Both the position numbers and the translations under genes were made by a program. Shown one piece after another: positions 17,620 to 26,247 of a DNA stretch of 64,000 nucleotides; position 1 is the first letter of the stretch, and each line of letters begins with the position of its first letter. Below the pieces are notes generated by a model. The model had not been told where the DNA came from. It did not search any database and was given only the letters and a program-made list of their open reading frames with translations. This stretch comes from Lachnospiraceae bacterium (GTDB taxonomy: Bacteria > Bacillota > Clostridia > Lachnospirales > Lachnospiraceae): NCBI GenBank assembly GCA_022791975.1, contig JAAWAC010000002.1:1-64000 (forward strand). The letters are read 5' to 3'.

Positions 17620-18211
17620 ATGGACTTATTTATTCCAAAAGCAACCTTAGACATATTGTCTTACAAATCGGCCTTAGGGAGAAGCTTAAAGCAGATTTCC
17701 TTACGGGAAACGCAGTTACAAAATATATTAGAGGATATAGAGAGATATCGTGCGAGTTATATTGACGTATTAATACAAGAGAATCTGATTGGTTCAAGGT
17801 TTAAAAGATTCTATTGTGCGTAAATACGAGAAAACTATTAGAACCGACGGGGGCTTTAAGCAATGCTTTAATGATATTCTTGGATTTAGACTTAGGTTTG
17901 AACAATATCCTGAAGAATATCCAGATTATTTTAGAGTAGTTGATTTGCGAAACGGAAAAAAGGTCGATGATGGTTATCGTGCCATTCACCTATATTATCA
18001 AAGAGATAATCTGGCATATCCGATTGAAATTCAGTTGTGGTGCGGAGAAGATTATTTAATTAATATTTGGAGCCATAGATATATCTACAGATATAAAGAA
18101 GCTGAAATAGGAAAGTTACTCTATCAGGAATATGCTGCAAAGATAATTTGCAGCGAACAAGATTTTATAGAGCGTCTAAATTATTGGGAAGGTGAGCCGA
18201 ATGGGAGATAA
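17620..18211 (+). pseudogene. RelA/SpoT-domain protein, frameshifted
   Basis: Two overlapping frames together make one RelA/SpoT-like nucleotidyltransferase-fold protein. Frame one runs from ATG 17620 (RBS AAAGGTGGTGAGCAGG) to TAA 17821. Frame two, from about 17789 to 18211, carries IVRKYEKTI, FNDILGFRLRF, DDGYRAIHLYYQ and PIEIQLW, the usual RelA/SpoT fold motifs. The +1 shift falls near 17785-17815. Either the gene is broken, or the base run there is misread, or frameshifting is programmed. The sequence is AT-rich compared with its neighbours, suggesting recent transfer. The product, if made, is closer to small toxin-like or alarmone-type enzymes than to full-length Rel. Confidence 0.7.
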
Positions 18212-18443
18212 AAAATATATAGTGGCAAAAATTTTCGACAAACAGGGACGTTTGGCGTATCAATGCAAGACTGTGAATGAGGCGCGTTGTTTGCCAGGTA
18301 CATTAGAAGCATTGCGAGCAGATGGTGTGCAGATTGTTATACTTGATTGTCCAGAGATATATTCAGAATATGCACCTTATTCTTATGTGGAGGACATGAA
18401 AAAATATATAGATATGGTTAGTCAAATGAATCGTGTAGCATAG
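18201..18443 (+). CDS. DUF6718-like small protein
   Basis: Small protein of 80 residues beginning MGDKKYIVAKIF. The ending YSEYAPYSYVED resembles the YGEYEPYTFVD stretch I know from DUF6718 proteins. It overlaps the RelA/SpoT-like gene by 11 bases and shares its AT-rich composition, so the two form one unit; an antitoxin or accessory role is only a guess. ATG 18201 follows AAGGTGAGCCGA. Confidence 0.6.
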   Translation: MGDKKYIVAKIFDKQGRLAYQCKTVNEARCLPGTLEALRADGVQIVILDCPEIYSEYAPYSYVEDMKKYIDMVSQMNRVA

Positions 18444-18668
18444 GTGATTGAAAAGCACTATAGAGTTGTCAGTGGTGCACAGTAGCACATCCATAGCGAA
18501 CAAACACCCCTCAAACCCGGAAAATTCGTCTCTCACCGTTTCCATTGAGGAAGCGTCCAAAGGATGGCAAAGACCAGGCTGTCTGCTTCCACATTTCGAG
18601 GACAAAAGACACAGTTACGCTTTGTGGGAGAGAAGAGAAAGATTGTAGAGTAAGTGGGAGGATCCTAT

Positions 18669-18881
18669 ATGGATTTACGGGAACAGCTGATAGCCCTGCG
18701 AAAGGGCACAGGGATGAACAAGAAACAGTTCGCGGAATATTTTGGCATTCCCTACCGGACATTCCAGGACTGGGAGCTGGGGAATCGCACCATGCCGGAG
18801 TATTTGCTGCGCCTTATGGTCTATAAGATACAGATGGAGCGGCGGTTGGAGCAGGAGGAAGCCAGTGGGGATACCGGTTAA
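18669..18881 (+). CDS. Small XRE-like helix-turn-helix protein
   Basis: Protein of 70 residues: LREQLIALRKGTGMNKKQFAEYFGIPYRTFQDWELGNR is a complete helix-turn-helix with the second helix at about 24-38. No other domain is present. ATG 18669 has GGGAGG seven bases upstream. It resembles short XRE proteins that accompany many Lachnospiraceae gene islands. Target unknown. Confidence 0.72.
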   Translation: MDLREQLIALRKGTGMNKKQFAEYFGIPYRTFQDWELGNRTMPEYLLRLMVYKIQMERRLEQEEASGDTG

Positions 18882-18922
18882 GCTTCTGGTAAGGGATATG
18901 GTATTTTATTATATTTTTTTAA

Positions 18923-18949
18923 ATACTATATTGTAATATATAATAGTAT
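18923..18949 (+). promoter_or_regulatory. Dyad operator/promoter before PadR gene
   Basis: Inverted repeat ATACTAT (18923-18929) and ATAGTAT (18943-18949) with TATAAT at 18939 inside it, in a very AT-rich stretch. PadR proteins usually repress their own promoter through such AT-rich dyads, so this is the likely autoregulatory site. Confidence 0.55.
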
Positions 18950-18995
18950 ATGATAAAATATATTGCAGAGTCAAATAGGGAAGGGATGTGATTCT

Positions 18996-19304
18996 TTGAA
19001 TGCACAGTTTAAAAAGGGAGCCCTGGAGCTATGTGTTCTTTCCCAGCTAACCAAAGGGGACAAATATGGGTATGAGTTGACAGAGGTGATTTCCCGGGAG
19101 ATGTCCATTGCTACCGGAACCTTGTATCCTATTTTAAAGAGGTTGAAGGATGAGTTCTATGTGGAGACCTATCTGGTGGAGTCGGAAGAAGGGCCGGCCA
19201 GAAAGTATTATCACCTGACGGAAAAGGGAAGGGGCTATCAGGGAAATCTAAAGCTGGAATGGCTGGCCTTTGTGGAAATCGTAGGGCGGCTGTGTGATGA
19301 ATGA
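18996..19304 (+). CDS. PadR-family transcriptional regulator
   Basis: Winged-helix repressor, 102 residues from the TTG at 18996, which gives the typical family N terminus (L)NAQFKKGALELCVLSQL. Recognition region: GYELTEVISREMSIATGTLYPILKRL; wing: EGPARKYYHLTEKGR. The longer frame from 18963 has no family match. It overlaps the DUF1700 gene by 4 bases; this PadR/DUF1700 pair is common in Firmicutes and responds to envelope stress in some species. Confidence 0.88.
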   Translation: MNAQFKKGALELCVLSQLTKGDKYGYELTEVISREMSIATGTLYPILKRLKDEFYVETYLVESEEGPARKYYHLTEKGRGYQGNLKLEWLAFVEIVGRLCDE

Positions 19305-20380
19305 GAGGGGATGAGATTTTGAAAAAAGAGGAGTATTTAAATCAGCTTGCACAGGGGCTGCGGGCCTATGATAAGAGTTATGTGGAGGATATTCTCCGAG
19401 ATTATGAGGAGCATTTTTTTGATGCGGCTCAAAGAGGAAAGCAGGAAGAGGAGATCTGCAAAGAACTGGGAAGTCCGGAGGATGTGGTGCGGGAAATCCG
19501 GGAAATGCTTTTGGAGGAAGAGAGAGACTGCGGGCTTGCAAGGCCCCAGGCGGATTTGATGTATCTGGGAGAGAAGGTTAAAGAGGGAGAGGAAGGGTTT
19601 CGATGGGCAGCGGGAGATTTAAAGAGTATTCGCTTTTTTACGGACACGGCCCGGGTGCGTTTGATTCCTTCCAGGGATGGGACTTTTCATCTCCATCTCT
19701 CGGATGAAAAGGACCGGGAATATTTGGAACAGCGGTGTACAGCGGATGGTTATTATGGGCAGTTGAAGAGAAAATGGTGGCAGATTTTTGGCACAAAATT
19801 CTTTTTTCAGCCCTTTGGCGAGGTACTGTTGGAGATTCCAGAAGGGGTTGCCCAGTTGCAGGTTAGCGCAGTCACCGGGGAGGTATCAGCGGAAGCCGTC
19901 CATGCTCAAAGCATTCGTCTTTCCAGCATTTCCCGGCATGTGTCGGCCTGGAGGATCAGGGGAGAGGAGATTTCCCTGTCAACTGTCAGCGGAAAAGTGC
20001 TGGCTAAAGAGGTAAAGGCTGGTAAGCTTACGCTTCGAGACACCAATGGTGCTATTTATTGTGAAGAGTTGCAAGCGGAAGAGCTTTTGGGAAAAACTGT
20101 CAGCGGGTGTGTAGAGGCTTATAGGGTGGAAAGCCAGGATATTCATCTCAAAACCGTCAGCGGTGCCATCCGTTTGGAGGTAAAGCCCCATAGCGCACCT
20201 ATACAGTTTCGTACCCGGACAGTTAGCGGCCAGGTGTGTATTCAGGATACGGCCCAGTATCAAGGCAGAGGAGAGGCCTTGGATTCCCAGGAAAACATTC
20301 GGGCTGTGCTGGAATCGGTCAGTGGAAATATTACGGTAACCGGCATGGATCAGGGGGGAAGAGAGGAGACACAGGGATAA
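19301..20380 (+). CDS. DUF1700/DUF4097 domain protein
   Basis: Residues 7-70 form a DUF1700-like helical region (KKEEYLNQLAQGLRAY ... ICKELGSPEDVVREI). From about 100 to 355 the protein is a DUF4097 beta-helix with a recurrent TVSG/AVTGEV-type repeat (VSAVTGEVSA, LSTVSGKV, KTVSGCVEA, RTVSGQV). Most relatives also have membrane helices between the domains; none is evident here. ATG 19301 overlaps padR, but TTG 19319 has a better ribosome site (AGAGGGG). Probably a cell-envelope sensor working with the PadR protein. Confidence 0.78.
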   Translation: MRGDEILKKEEYLNQLAQGLRAYDKSYVEDILRDYEEHFFDAAQRGKQEEEICKELGSPEDVVREIREMLLEEERDCGLARPQADLMYLGEKVKEGEEGFRWAAGDLKSIRFFTDTARVRLIPSRDGTFHLHLSDEKDREYLEQRCTADGYYGQLKRKWWQIFGTKFFFQPFGEVLLEIPEGVAQLQVSAVTGEVSAEAVHAQSIRLSSISRHVSAWRIRGEEISLSTVSGKVLAKEVKAGKLTLRDTNGAIYCEELQAEELLGKTVSGCVEAYRVESQDIHLKTVSGAIRLEVKPHSAPIQFRTRTVSGQVCIQDTAQYQGRGEALDSQENIRAVLESVSGNITVTGMDQGGREETQG

Positions 20381-20489
20381 AAGAGAGATTTTCCAGGAGA
20401 TTCCGAGAAAAGTGAAACATTTTGGATACATGTTTCGTCTATCTTTATAGTAGATTAATATAGAGAGAAAACGGAGGATGTAGATCCAG

Positions 20490-21608
20490 GTGAAACATTA
20501 CGGACAGCATGGAAAGAAGAGGGCAGCACAGAGCAGGCACGGGCGCAGACGCAGAAAAAGCCGGACTTCTGGCAGAAGTATTCTGGTCCTGCGCTGGCTG
20601 CGCAGGCATTGGGGATGCTGCCTTTTTTTGATTGCCTTTTTCGTCTGGGGATTCTGCTGGTATGAAAGGGAGACTTTAGAGCAGCTCCCAATTTTCCGCA
20701 GCTTGGGACAAAGATCAGAGGCATATTTTGGAGAGAATGGGGAGCAGGAAGAGAAAAAGGGATCGGAAGAGGGAAACGAGCAGAAGGAGGAGAGGGAGCG
20801 GGAGGAAGAAAGCGGGCAAGGGGAAAGAAACGGGTGGGAAGAAGAGAAAAGTCAGGATGGAAAGAAAGGACAGGAGGAGAACAGCCAGCAAAGGGAACAA
20901 GCGGTCGGGGAAAAGTCTTCTCTGAAAGGGGAGGAAGTGCTTCCGGGGCTTTCTGAGGATGGCTTTGTGGATTTGGCTCCCGGGGATAAGGTGGTGTACC
21001 TGACCTTTGATGACGGACCCTGTGATTCCACAGGACAGCTGTTGGATGTGCTGGAGGAGCTACAGGTTCCGGCCACTTTTTTTGTTACCGGCCAGTACTT
21101 TCAACAGGAAGATCTGCTAAAGCAACTGGAAGAAATTTACAGAAAAGGCCACGGTCTGGGGGTACATACCTATAGCCACCGGTATGAGGAGATTTATGCT
21201 TCCGTGGAGACTTTCTTTAGGGACTATGACCGGATGGCAGCCTTAGTGGAGCAGGTTACAGGAAAAAGAAATCGGCTGCTCCGATTTCCCGGAGGCAGCA
21301 ATACAGGGAAAAATGTCAAGATTCGACAGGCGCTTTTGGAGGCGGCTGGAGAACGGGATCTCATTTATCATGACTGGAATTCTTTTGTGGGAGATACAGA
21401 GGGATTGGAGCCGGACCAAATGTTGGAGCGGGCAGTGGGAGGGGTTCTGGGACACGCAAAGAGTGTGATGCTGTTGCACAACGGGCCGGATAAGGATGCG
21501 GTGATCGACATTTTGCCCCAGATTGTAGAGCAGCTTCGGGCAGAGGGGTATCGCTTTGCCCTCCTGGATGAGACGGTACGTCCCTTTCAGTTTGCCAGTG
21601 TAGAGTAA
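20490..21608 (+). CDS. Membrane-anchored polysaccharide deacetylase (NodB domain)
   Basis: GTG start 16 bases after GGAGG. A basic N terminus and one membrane helix (about 46-58) anchor the protein. A 75-residue linker (about 75-150) is almost only Glu, Lys, Gly and Gln. The NodB catalytic domain follows: TFDDGPCDSTGQ holds the Asp pair, GVHTYSHRYEE the HTxSH zinc ligands, and LRFPGGSN the third motif. Likely removes acetyl groups from peptidoglycan or another wall glycan outside the cell. Confidence 0.9.
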   Translation: MKHYGQHGKKRAAQSRHGRRRRKSRTSGRSILVLRWLRRHWGCCLFLIAFFVWGFCWYERETLEQLPIFRSLGQRSEAYFGENGEQEEKKGSEEGNEQKEEREREEESGQGERNGWEEEKSQDGKKGQEENSQQREQAVGEKSSLKGEEVLPGLSEDGFVDLAPGDKVVYLTFDDGPCDSTGQLLDVLEELQVPATFFVTGQYFQQEDLLKQLEEIYRKGHGLGVHTYSHRYEEIYASVETFFRDYDRMAALVEQVTGKRNRLLRFPGGSNTGKNVKIRQALLEAAGERDLIYHDWNSFVGDTEGLEPDQMLERAVGGVLGHAKSVMLLHNGPDKDAVIDILPQIVEQLRAEGYRFALLDETVRPFQFASVE

Positions 21609-21621
21609 ACTGTGGTATAAT
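21592..21621 (+). promoter_or_regulatory. Probable promoter of carbonic anhydrase gene
   Basis: TTGCCA at 21592, 18-base spacer, TATAAT at 21616; it begins inside the end of the deacetylase gene. Leader to ATG 21694 is about 65 nt. Confidence 0.5.
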
Positions 21622-21693
21622 AACCTTTCAGGGCAGAGCCACTGCCTTTAACGTTTACATACAGTTTCAAGTGGAGAAAAGGAGGAGCATCCC

Positions 21694-22236
21694 ATGATTG
21701 ACGAAATTCTTGCCTATAACAAACGGTTTGTGGAGGAAAAGGCCTATGAAAAATATGCGGCCGGCAAATATCCCAATAAAAAGATTGCCATTTTGACCTG
21801 CATGGACACCCGGCTGGTGGAGCTGTTGCCTGCGGCTCTGGGGCTAAAAAACGGGGACGTAAAGATTATTAAAAACGCTGGAGGTGTGGTGACCAATCCC
21901 TTTGGAAGCGTGATTCGAAGCCTTTTGGTGGCCATTATAGAGCTGGGGGTGGAGGAGATTATGGTTATCGGCCATACGGACTGTGGGGTCCAGCACATTG
22001 ACAGCGAGATGATGATCCAGCATATGAAGAAGCGAGGAATTACCCAGGAGTCCATTGATCTGATGAAATACTGTGGCATTAACTTTGAGAGCTGGCTTTC
22101 CGGCTTTGACACAGTAGAGCAATCTGTGGCGGATACGGTGGAAACCATCCGAAACCATCCGCTGATTCCGGAAGATGTGCGTATTGGGGGATATGTAATC
22201 AATACCCAGACAGGAGAGCTTCAGGTCATTTGCTGA
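21694..22236 (+). CDS. Beta-class carbonic anhydrase
   Basis: Interconverts CO2 and bicarbonate. At 180 residues it is a short beta-class enzyme. Zinc ligands are C36 in ILTCMDTR, H94 and C97 in VIGHTDCG; D38 and R40 form the catalytic dyad. The NAGGVVTNP motif is also present. RBS AAAGGAGGAG. Single gene ending before a bidirectional terminator. Confidence 0.95.
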   Translation: MIDEILAYNKRFVEEKAYEKYAAGKYPNKKIAILTCMDTRLVELLPAALGLKNGDVKIIKNAGGVVTNPFGSVIRSLLVAIIELGVEEIMVIGHTDCGVQHIDSEMMIQHMKKRGITQESIDLMKYCGINFESWLSGFDTVEQSVADTVETIRNHPLIPEDVRIGGYVINTQTGELQVIC

Positions 22237-22334
22237 TAGGGGAGAATCCAGTGGGGGAAGAGCTTTCCATCCTACCTGCCATGTGACCTGTGCGCTATGT
22301 TCGTGGTACATTTTTGTGCACAGGTCTGTGGATA

Positions 22335-22370
22335 AAAAAACAGATCTGCCTTTTGCAGATCTGTTTTTTG
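22335..22370. terminator. Bidirectional terminator between carbonic anhydrase and rpmB
   Basis: Stem AAAACAGATCTGC / GCAGATCTGTTTT with A and T runs on both sides, placed between two convergent genes. Confidence 0.9.
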
Positions 22371-22403
22371 CTGTCCATATTTCAGAAAGAAACTCCAGGG
22401 GGA

Positions 22404-22589
22404 CTATGCTCTCTCTACCCTGCCGGATTTCAGACAAGAGGTACAAACATACATTTTCTTCGCGCCGCCATTTACCTTTACCTTTACGGACTTCACATTA
22501 GATTTCCACATTTTGTTTGATCTTCTATGAGAATGACTTACAGCGTTTCCAAAGTGAGCACCTTTGTCACAAATTGCACATCTAGCCAT
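22404..22589 (-). CDS. rpmB: 50S ribosomal protein L28
   Basis: 61 residues, MARCAICDKGAHFGNAVSHS then RRSNKMWKSNVKSV, with two CxxC pairs (CAIC, CTSC): zinc-binding L28. RBS AAGGAGGTGCTGGT. In Firmicutes rpmB is divergent from yloU-yloV-recG; here a surface-protein gene lies between them. Confidence 0.97.
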   Translation of the reverse strand: MARCAICDKGAHFGNAVSHSHRRSNKMWKSNVKSVKVKVNGGAKKMYVCTSCLKSGRVERA

Positions 22590-22614
22590 ACCAGCACCTC
22601 CTTATCCTCAGCAT

Positions 22615-22632
22615 GAGTCAATAGCTTGACTC
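22615..22632 (-). promoter_or_regulatory. Hairpin in rpmB leader
   Basis: Perfect 7-bp stem GAGTCAA / TTGACTC with a 4-nt loop, 10-20 bases before the L28 ribosome binding site. It could serve translational autoregulation; no known motif recognised. Confidence 0.4.
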
Positions 22633-22644
22633 GCAACACTAGTT

Positions 22645-22673
22645 ATTCTAGCAGAAAGTGCTATATTTTGCAA
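22645..22673 (-). promoter_or_regulatory. Promoter of rpmB
   Basis: On the minus strand TTGCAA (22668-22673), 17-base spacer, TAGAAT (22645-22650). The -10 and spacer coincide with the left copy of a 23-bp direct repeat. Confidence 0.55.
22646..22668 (+). repeat. Left copy of 23-bp direct repeat flanking the LRR gene
   Basis: Begins TTCTAGCAGAAAGTGC and differs from the copy at 26325-26347 at two positions. The pair brackets the LRR surface-protein gene and a small transcription unit. Confidence 0.7.
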
Positions 22674-22721
22674 GCATAAATTTTAATATTTCACAATATT
22701 TAGTTGTCAAACATCCAATTC

Positions 22722-22750
22722 TTGACATTTCACCACAACTGCGTTATACT
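22722..22750 (+). promoter_or_regulatory. Strong SigA-type promoter
   Basis: TTGACA at 22722, 17 bases, TATACT at 22745. No coding frame follows before a terminator at about 22900, so it drives a short RNA or a terminated leader. Confidence 0.75.
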
Positions 22751-22756
22751 ATATGC

Positions 22757-22904
22757 AATTTGATACCATGGTACATAATAGGAAATATGGTCGTGTTGTG
22801 TGGGGTTATATGGTAGGACTCTGGGATCTATCCTTTATAATGGGGCGGAAAGCGCCACAGACAATATGCTTAAGACAGACAATAGGGTGAATCTGTCTTT
22901 TTTG
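22757..22904 (+). ncRNA. Candidate small RNA or terminated leader
   Basis: About 148 nt from the expected start of the promoter at 22722-22750 to a terminator (AGACAGA 22873-22879 / TCTGTCT 22892-22898, then TTTTT). No start codon with ribosome site is seen. Inside are the palindrome TACCATGGTA and a GGCG-GAAAG-CGCC hairpin. No riboswitch or 6S-type consensus was recognised. It may be a free sRNA, or an attenuator ahead of the LRR gene at 23031. Confidence 0.5.
22872..22904 (+). terminator. Terminator of the short transcription unit
   Basis: 7-bp stem AGACAGA / TCTGTCT, 12-nt loop, T run. Upstream of the LRR gene, so readthrough would be needed for that gene unless it has another promoter. 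A second weaker hairpin plus T run (CCGC-ATGG-GCGG, about 22941-22960) lies nearer the gene. Confidence 0.65.
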
Positions 22905-23030
22905 TTATACAAATAGAGAAAACACTATCTAAAAGGGTACGCCGCATGGGCGGTTTTTCCGCGGTGTGATATGCCTTTTTATTTCGTGTCCAAAATAAAA
23001 TCCGATGATTAAGGAAAGGAAACAGACAAC

Positions 23031-26000
23031 ATGAAGGCAAAACGAAGCTTATTAAGCCTGCTACTCTGCGGGGCAGTGCTGCTTTCTCTCTGCACCCAGC
23101 CTGTATTTGCCGAAGCAGACACACGAATACAGGATGAGGTGAATGACAGCGGATCTGGCCAAGAAGATGACCTGGGCGACAGCAGTGCTGCCAAAAGCGC
23201 AAGCGATTTGTGTGAACATCACACCGAACATACTGGGGATTGTGGCTACACCGAGGAAACGCCGGGAACACCCTGCGGCTATGCATGTAGTCAGTGTGGA
23301 GAGGAAGAGTCCCCACAGGATGTGGAGAATACTGACGTCCGAAACGTACAGGCCATGCTGGATAAACTTCCCCGCGTGGAGGAAGTGGAGTCCATGAGCC
23401 TTGACGAGCGGAGGGAAGTCTTTGACAGTTTGCAGATGGCCGGCGACGCTTACGAAGCTCTGCCTGATGGGGAACAGGAACAGATGGAGGGCGCGGAGAT
23501 TTTGGAAGAACTGTTCTGCTGGTTCGACAGCCAGACGGTGGAGCCGGCTGAAACAGTTTCCGATGATTTGGACGAAAACGAAGCCTTTTATCAGCCTTCC
23601 AATGACGGCGGCGCCCTCACCCAAACGGCGGTTGTAAAGGAGGATGTCTCCGATTTGCAGAACGTCTATGAGACCTTGATTGCTTTAAGGGATCAGGACG
23701 GCTACAAGGAAGGAACCCTGTGGGATGACACAACCAATGACTATTCCTGGAATGGGGGACCTGTTGCGGGAAATATCACCGGCGGTACCGGCTGTGCAGC
23801 TTTTGCTTTTGAGCTCAGCGACAAGGCCTTTGGTTCTCTGCCTGCAAGGACATTCACCAAGGGGAATTTTAAGCTTTCCGATGTAAAGGCTGGGGATATA
23901 CTGCGGATAGAAAATAACAGTCATAGCGTAATTGTGCTCCAGGTGACGGATGTGGGCGTGATCATTGCCGAGGCAAACTACCATGTAAATGGCGGAGCGG
24001 GTACCGTCCATTGGAACCGCTCGTTGTCAAAGGTGGAGGTTGAAGCAGCTGATTATTTTATCACCCGCTATCCAGAAAGCTACCTCCCTCCGGACGACCC
24101 CACGGCCAACGATGTGATTGGCAGTGGAAACTTTGGGAACCTTGCATGGAAGCTGACAAAGGCGGGGACGCTTACCATTTCCGGCAGCGGAACCATGCCG
24201 GACTATGCATCTTCCTCAGAGCAGCCCTGGAAGGATTACAGAGACCAAATTTTGAAGATAGTTATCGAGGATGGCGTGACCAGGGTAGGAAATAGTGCCT
24301 TTTGGGACAGTGCGGCTCTCAGTGTGAAGCTTCCCACCAGTGTGGAAGCCATCGGCAACAGCGCTTTTCGTAAAAGCTCGCTTATAGCTGTATCTTTCCC
24401 TGCCAGTGTAAAAACCATCGATGACAGCGCTTTCCGTGAATGTTCGAATCTTGGGGCCGTGTCCCTCCCTGAAGGGGTGGAAACCATTGGCGGAAATGCT
24501 TTTTTTGGCTGTACAAATTTAAAATCCGTGGAGCTGCCTGCCAGCGTCGGAAATGTGGGGGCGGCAGCGTTTATGGGCTGCACGAAACTGACACAAGTCA
24601 CATTCGCCTCCAGTGACAAATGTGTACAGCTGGGCGATAATGTGTTTACAGAATGCTGGATGTTGATGTCCATAACGCTGCCCAAAAACGCAGACCGCAT
24701 GGGAGAGGGAATGTTTCAGAACTGTCTCTTACTTACCAGCTTGAATATTCCGCAGGGTGCGGACAGTATTGGGGGTTGGGCATTCGCTTCTTGCTCCGCA
24801 TTGACGCAAGTTGGGATACCAAACAGCGTAAAACAGATAGGAATAGCCGCGTTCTCAGATTGCAGAAATCTGAAGGATATATACTTTAGTGGCAGTGAGA
24901 CGGAGTGGAACAGCATACAAAAACTGGGTGATGTTTCGTCAGCTCTTTCAAACGTGACCATACACTACCATGCACAGCTGCCTGAGACACCCTCCATACC
25001 TGTTGAGCACGAGCACAGCTGGGTACAGGATTGGAGCAGTAACAGCGACTGCCACTGGCATGAATGCTCCGCCGAAAACTGTAATATCACTGACAACAGC
25101 GGCAAGGCTGGTTATGGTGGGCATGTCTATGACAATGATGGGGATGCTTCCTGCAACACCTGCGGCTATACCCGGACGCTGACGCAGCCCGACCAAGACC
25201 AATACCGCGTAACTGTAAACGGTAGCTATGCCCCAGTGAGTGGCGCGGGCAGCTATGAAGCAGGGACAGTGGTTACCATTTATGCGGGGAGCCGCAGCAA
25301 TTACCGTTTTAAAGGCTGGAGTTCCTCTGACGGGATAGACTTTGCCAACGCAGGAAGCGCGTCAACCACATTTACCATGCCGGATAAGCCTGTCACTGTA
25401 ACGGCTTCCTGGACGTATATAAGGGAAAGCTCTGAAAGTGGTTCGACTGGCAGCGGTGGTGGCACAACCTCGACCCCTGCCCCTGCCCCTCCCCCTACTC
25501 CTACTCCTTCCCCTGCCCCCACGCCTACCCGGACCAATGACAGGGAAACCGTTTCTAAGAGTGGGGTGACCCCAACCTATGGCAGGGAAAATATTTCTAA
25601 CAGTGGTGTAACCCTTTCCGGAAGCGACATTCACAAAAACGCACAGTTGACTGTTACGCAGGATCAGCTGCATGACAGCGGGGATTGCGATGACTGCGGA
25701 CAAATCCGTGAATGGCAGGCAGAAGGCCGGGTCCTTGCAATTTATGATGTATCTTTAAGCTATGGTTTCCATGGGACAGTGACCCTAACATTCCCTGTTT
25801 CCGATGAATACAATGGAAAGACGTTGGCTGTGGCCCATTGTTTGAAAAATAAGCTGGAAATCTGCGACGTGACCGTGTCCAATGGGGAAGTCACCTTAAC
25901 AGTAGACAGCCTTTCCCCCTTTGTCATTTTGGACAGCACAAGCGCCCAACTGGATAAGGAATCCTCCAGCGCAGACCAGATGGAACAGCCCGAAGGGGAG

Positions 26001-26228
26001 GAACTAGAGACAGGTGATGACGGCACGGCAGACACGGCAGATTTAACAGATGTAGCGAATTCCCAAAAGCTGATAGCCAATGTGGCAAGCCGCCTGCTGA
26101 CAGACAGCGACGGTGGCATATTCACATGGGGAGGTTCTTTGGGTCTTTGTGTACTGTTCGTTGGGCTTATGGCGAGTACGGCGGCTGTTATTTACAAGCG
26201 CAGAGGGAAAGAGGAACCCATAGAATAA
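23031..26228 (+). CDS. Large LRR (BspA-type) surface protein with CHAP-like domain and C-terminal anchor
   Basis: 1065-residue exported protein. A signal peptide ends near residue 27 (PVFAEA). Residues about 205-350 look like a CHAP/NlpC-type hydrolase fold (GGTGCAAFAFELSD, VKAGDILRIENNSHSVIVL). Residues about 390-640 are BspA-type leucine-rich repeats of about 23 residues (IGNSAFRKSS.., IDDSAFRECSNL.., IGGNAFFGCTNL..). A Cys/His-rich segment and an InlB-like B repeat (YRVTVNGSY ... VTVTASWTY) follow, then a Pro/Thr/Ala linker and a beta domain. The end is one membrane helix with a KRRGKEEPIE tail; no LPXTG motif. Likely adhesion or wall-binding. RBS AAAGGAAACAG. Confidence 0.85.
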   Translation: MKAKRSLLSLLLCGAVLLSLCTQPVFAEADTRIQDEVNDSGSGQEDDLGDSSAAKSASDLCEHHTEHTGDCGYTEETPGTPCGYACSQCGEEESPQDVENTDVRNVQAMLDKLPRVEEVESMSLDERREVFDSLQMAGDAYEALPDGEQEQMEGAEILEELFCWFDSQTVEPAETVSDDLDENEAFYQPSNDGGALTQTAVVKEDVSDLQNVYETLIALRDQDGYKEGTLWDDTTNDYSWNGGPVAGNITGGTGCAAFAFELSDKAFGSLPARTFTKGNFKLSDVKAGDILRIENNSHSVIVLQVTDVGVIIAEANYHVNGGAGTVHWNRSLSKVEVEAADYFITRYPESYLPPDDPTANDVIGSGNFGNLAWKLTKAGTLTISGSGTMPDYASSSEQPWKDYRDQILKIVIEDGVTRVGNSAFWDSAALSVKLPTSVEAIGNSAFRKSSLIAVSFPASVKTIDDSAFRECSNLGAVSLPEGVETIGGNAFFGCTNLKSVELPASVGNVGAAAFMGCTKLTQVTFASSDKCVQLGDNVFTECWMLMSITLPKNADRMGEGMFQNCLLLTSLNIPQGADSIGGWAFASCSALTQVGIPNSVKQIGIAAFSDCRNLKDIYFSGSETEWNSIQKLGDVSSALSNVTIHYHAQLPETPSIPVEHEHSWVQDWSSNSDCHWHECSAENCNITDNSGKAGYGGHVYDNDGDASCNTCGYTRTLTQPDQDQYRVTVNGSYAPVSGAGSYEAGTVVTIYAGSRSNYRFKGWSSSDGIDFANAGSASTTFTMPDKPVTVTASWTYIRESSESGSTGSGGGTTSTPAPAPPPTPTPSPAPTPTRTNDRETVSKSGVTPTYGRENISNSGVTLSGSDIHKNAQLTVTQDQLHDSGDCDDCGQIREWQAEGRVLAIYDVSLSYGFHGTVTLTFPVSDEYNGKTLAVAHCLKNKLEICDVTVSNGEVTLTVDSLSPFVILDSTSAQLDKESSSADQMEQPEGEELETGDDGTADTADLTDVANSQKLIANVASRLLTDSDGGIFTWGGSLGLCVLFVGLMASTAAVIYKRRGKEEPIE

Positions 26229-26247
26229 GTACAACTGCATAAAAAAA

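Noticed and set aside
18448..18648. 66-codon frame between the DUF6718-like gene and the HTH gene
   Set aside because: No ribosome site; part of it mirrors the end of the GGGtGRT protein (VSIEEAS), so it is more likely a duplicated remnant.
22757..22904. Known riboswitch or 6S RNA
   Set aside because: No match to the conserved cores I know (SAM, c-di-GMP, preQ1, cobalamin, guanidine, 6S); left as an unassigned candidate RNA.
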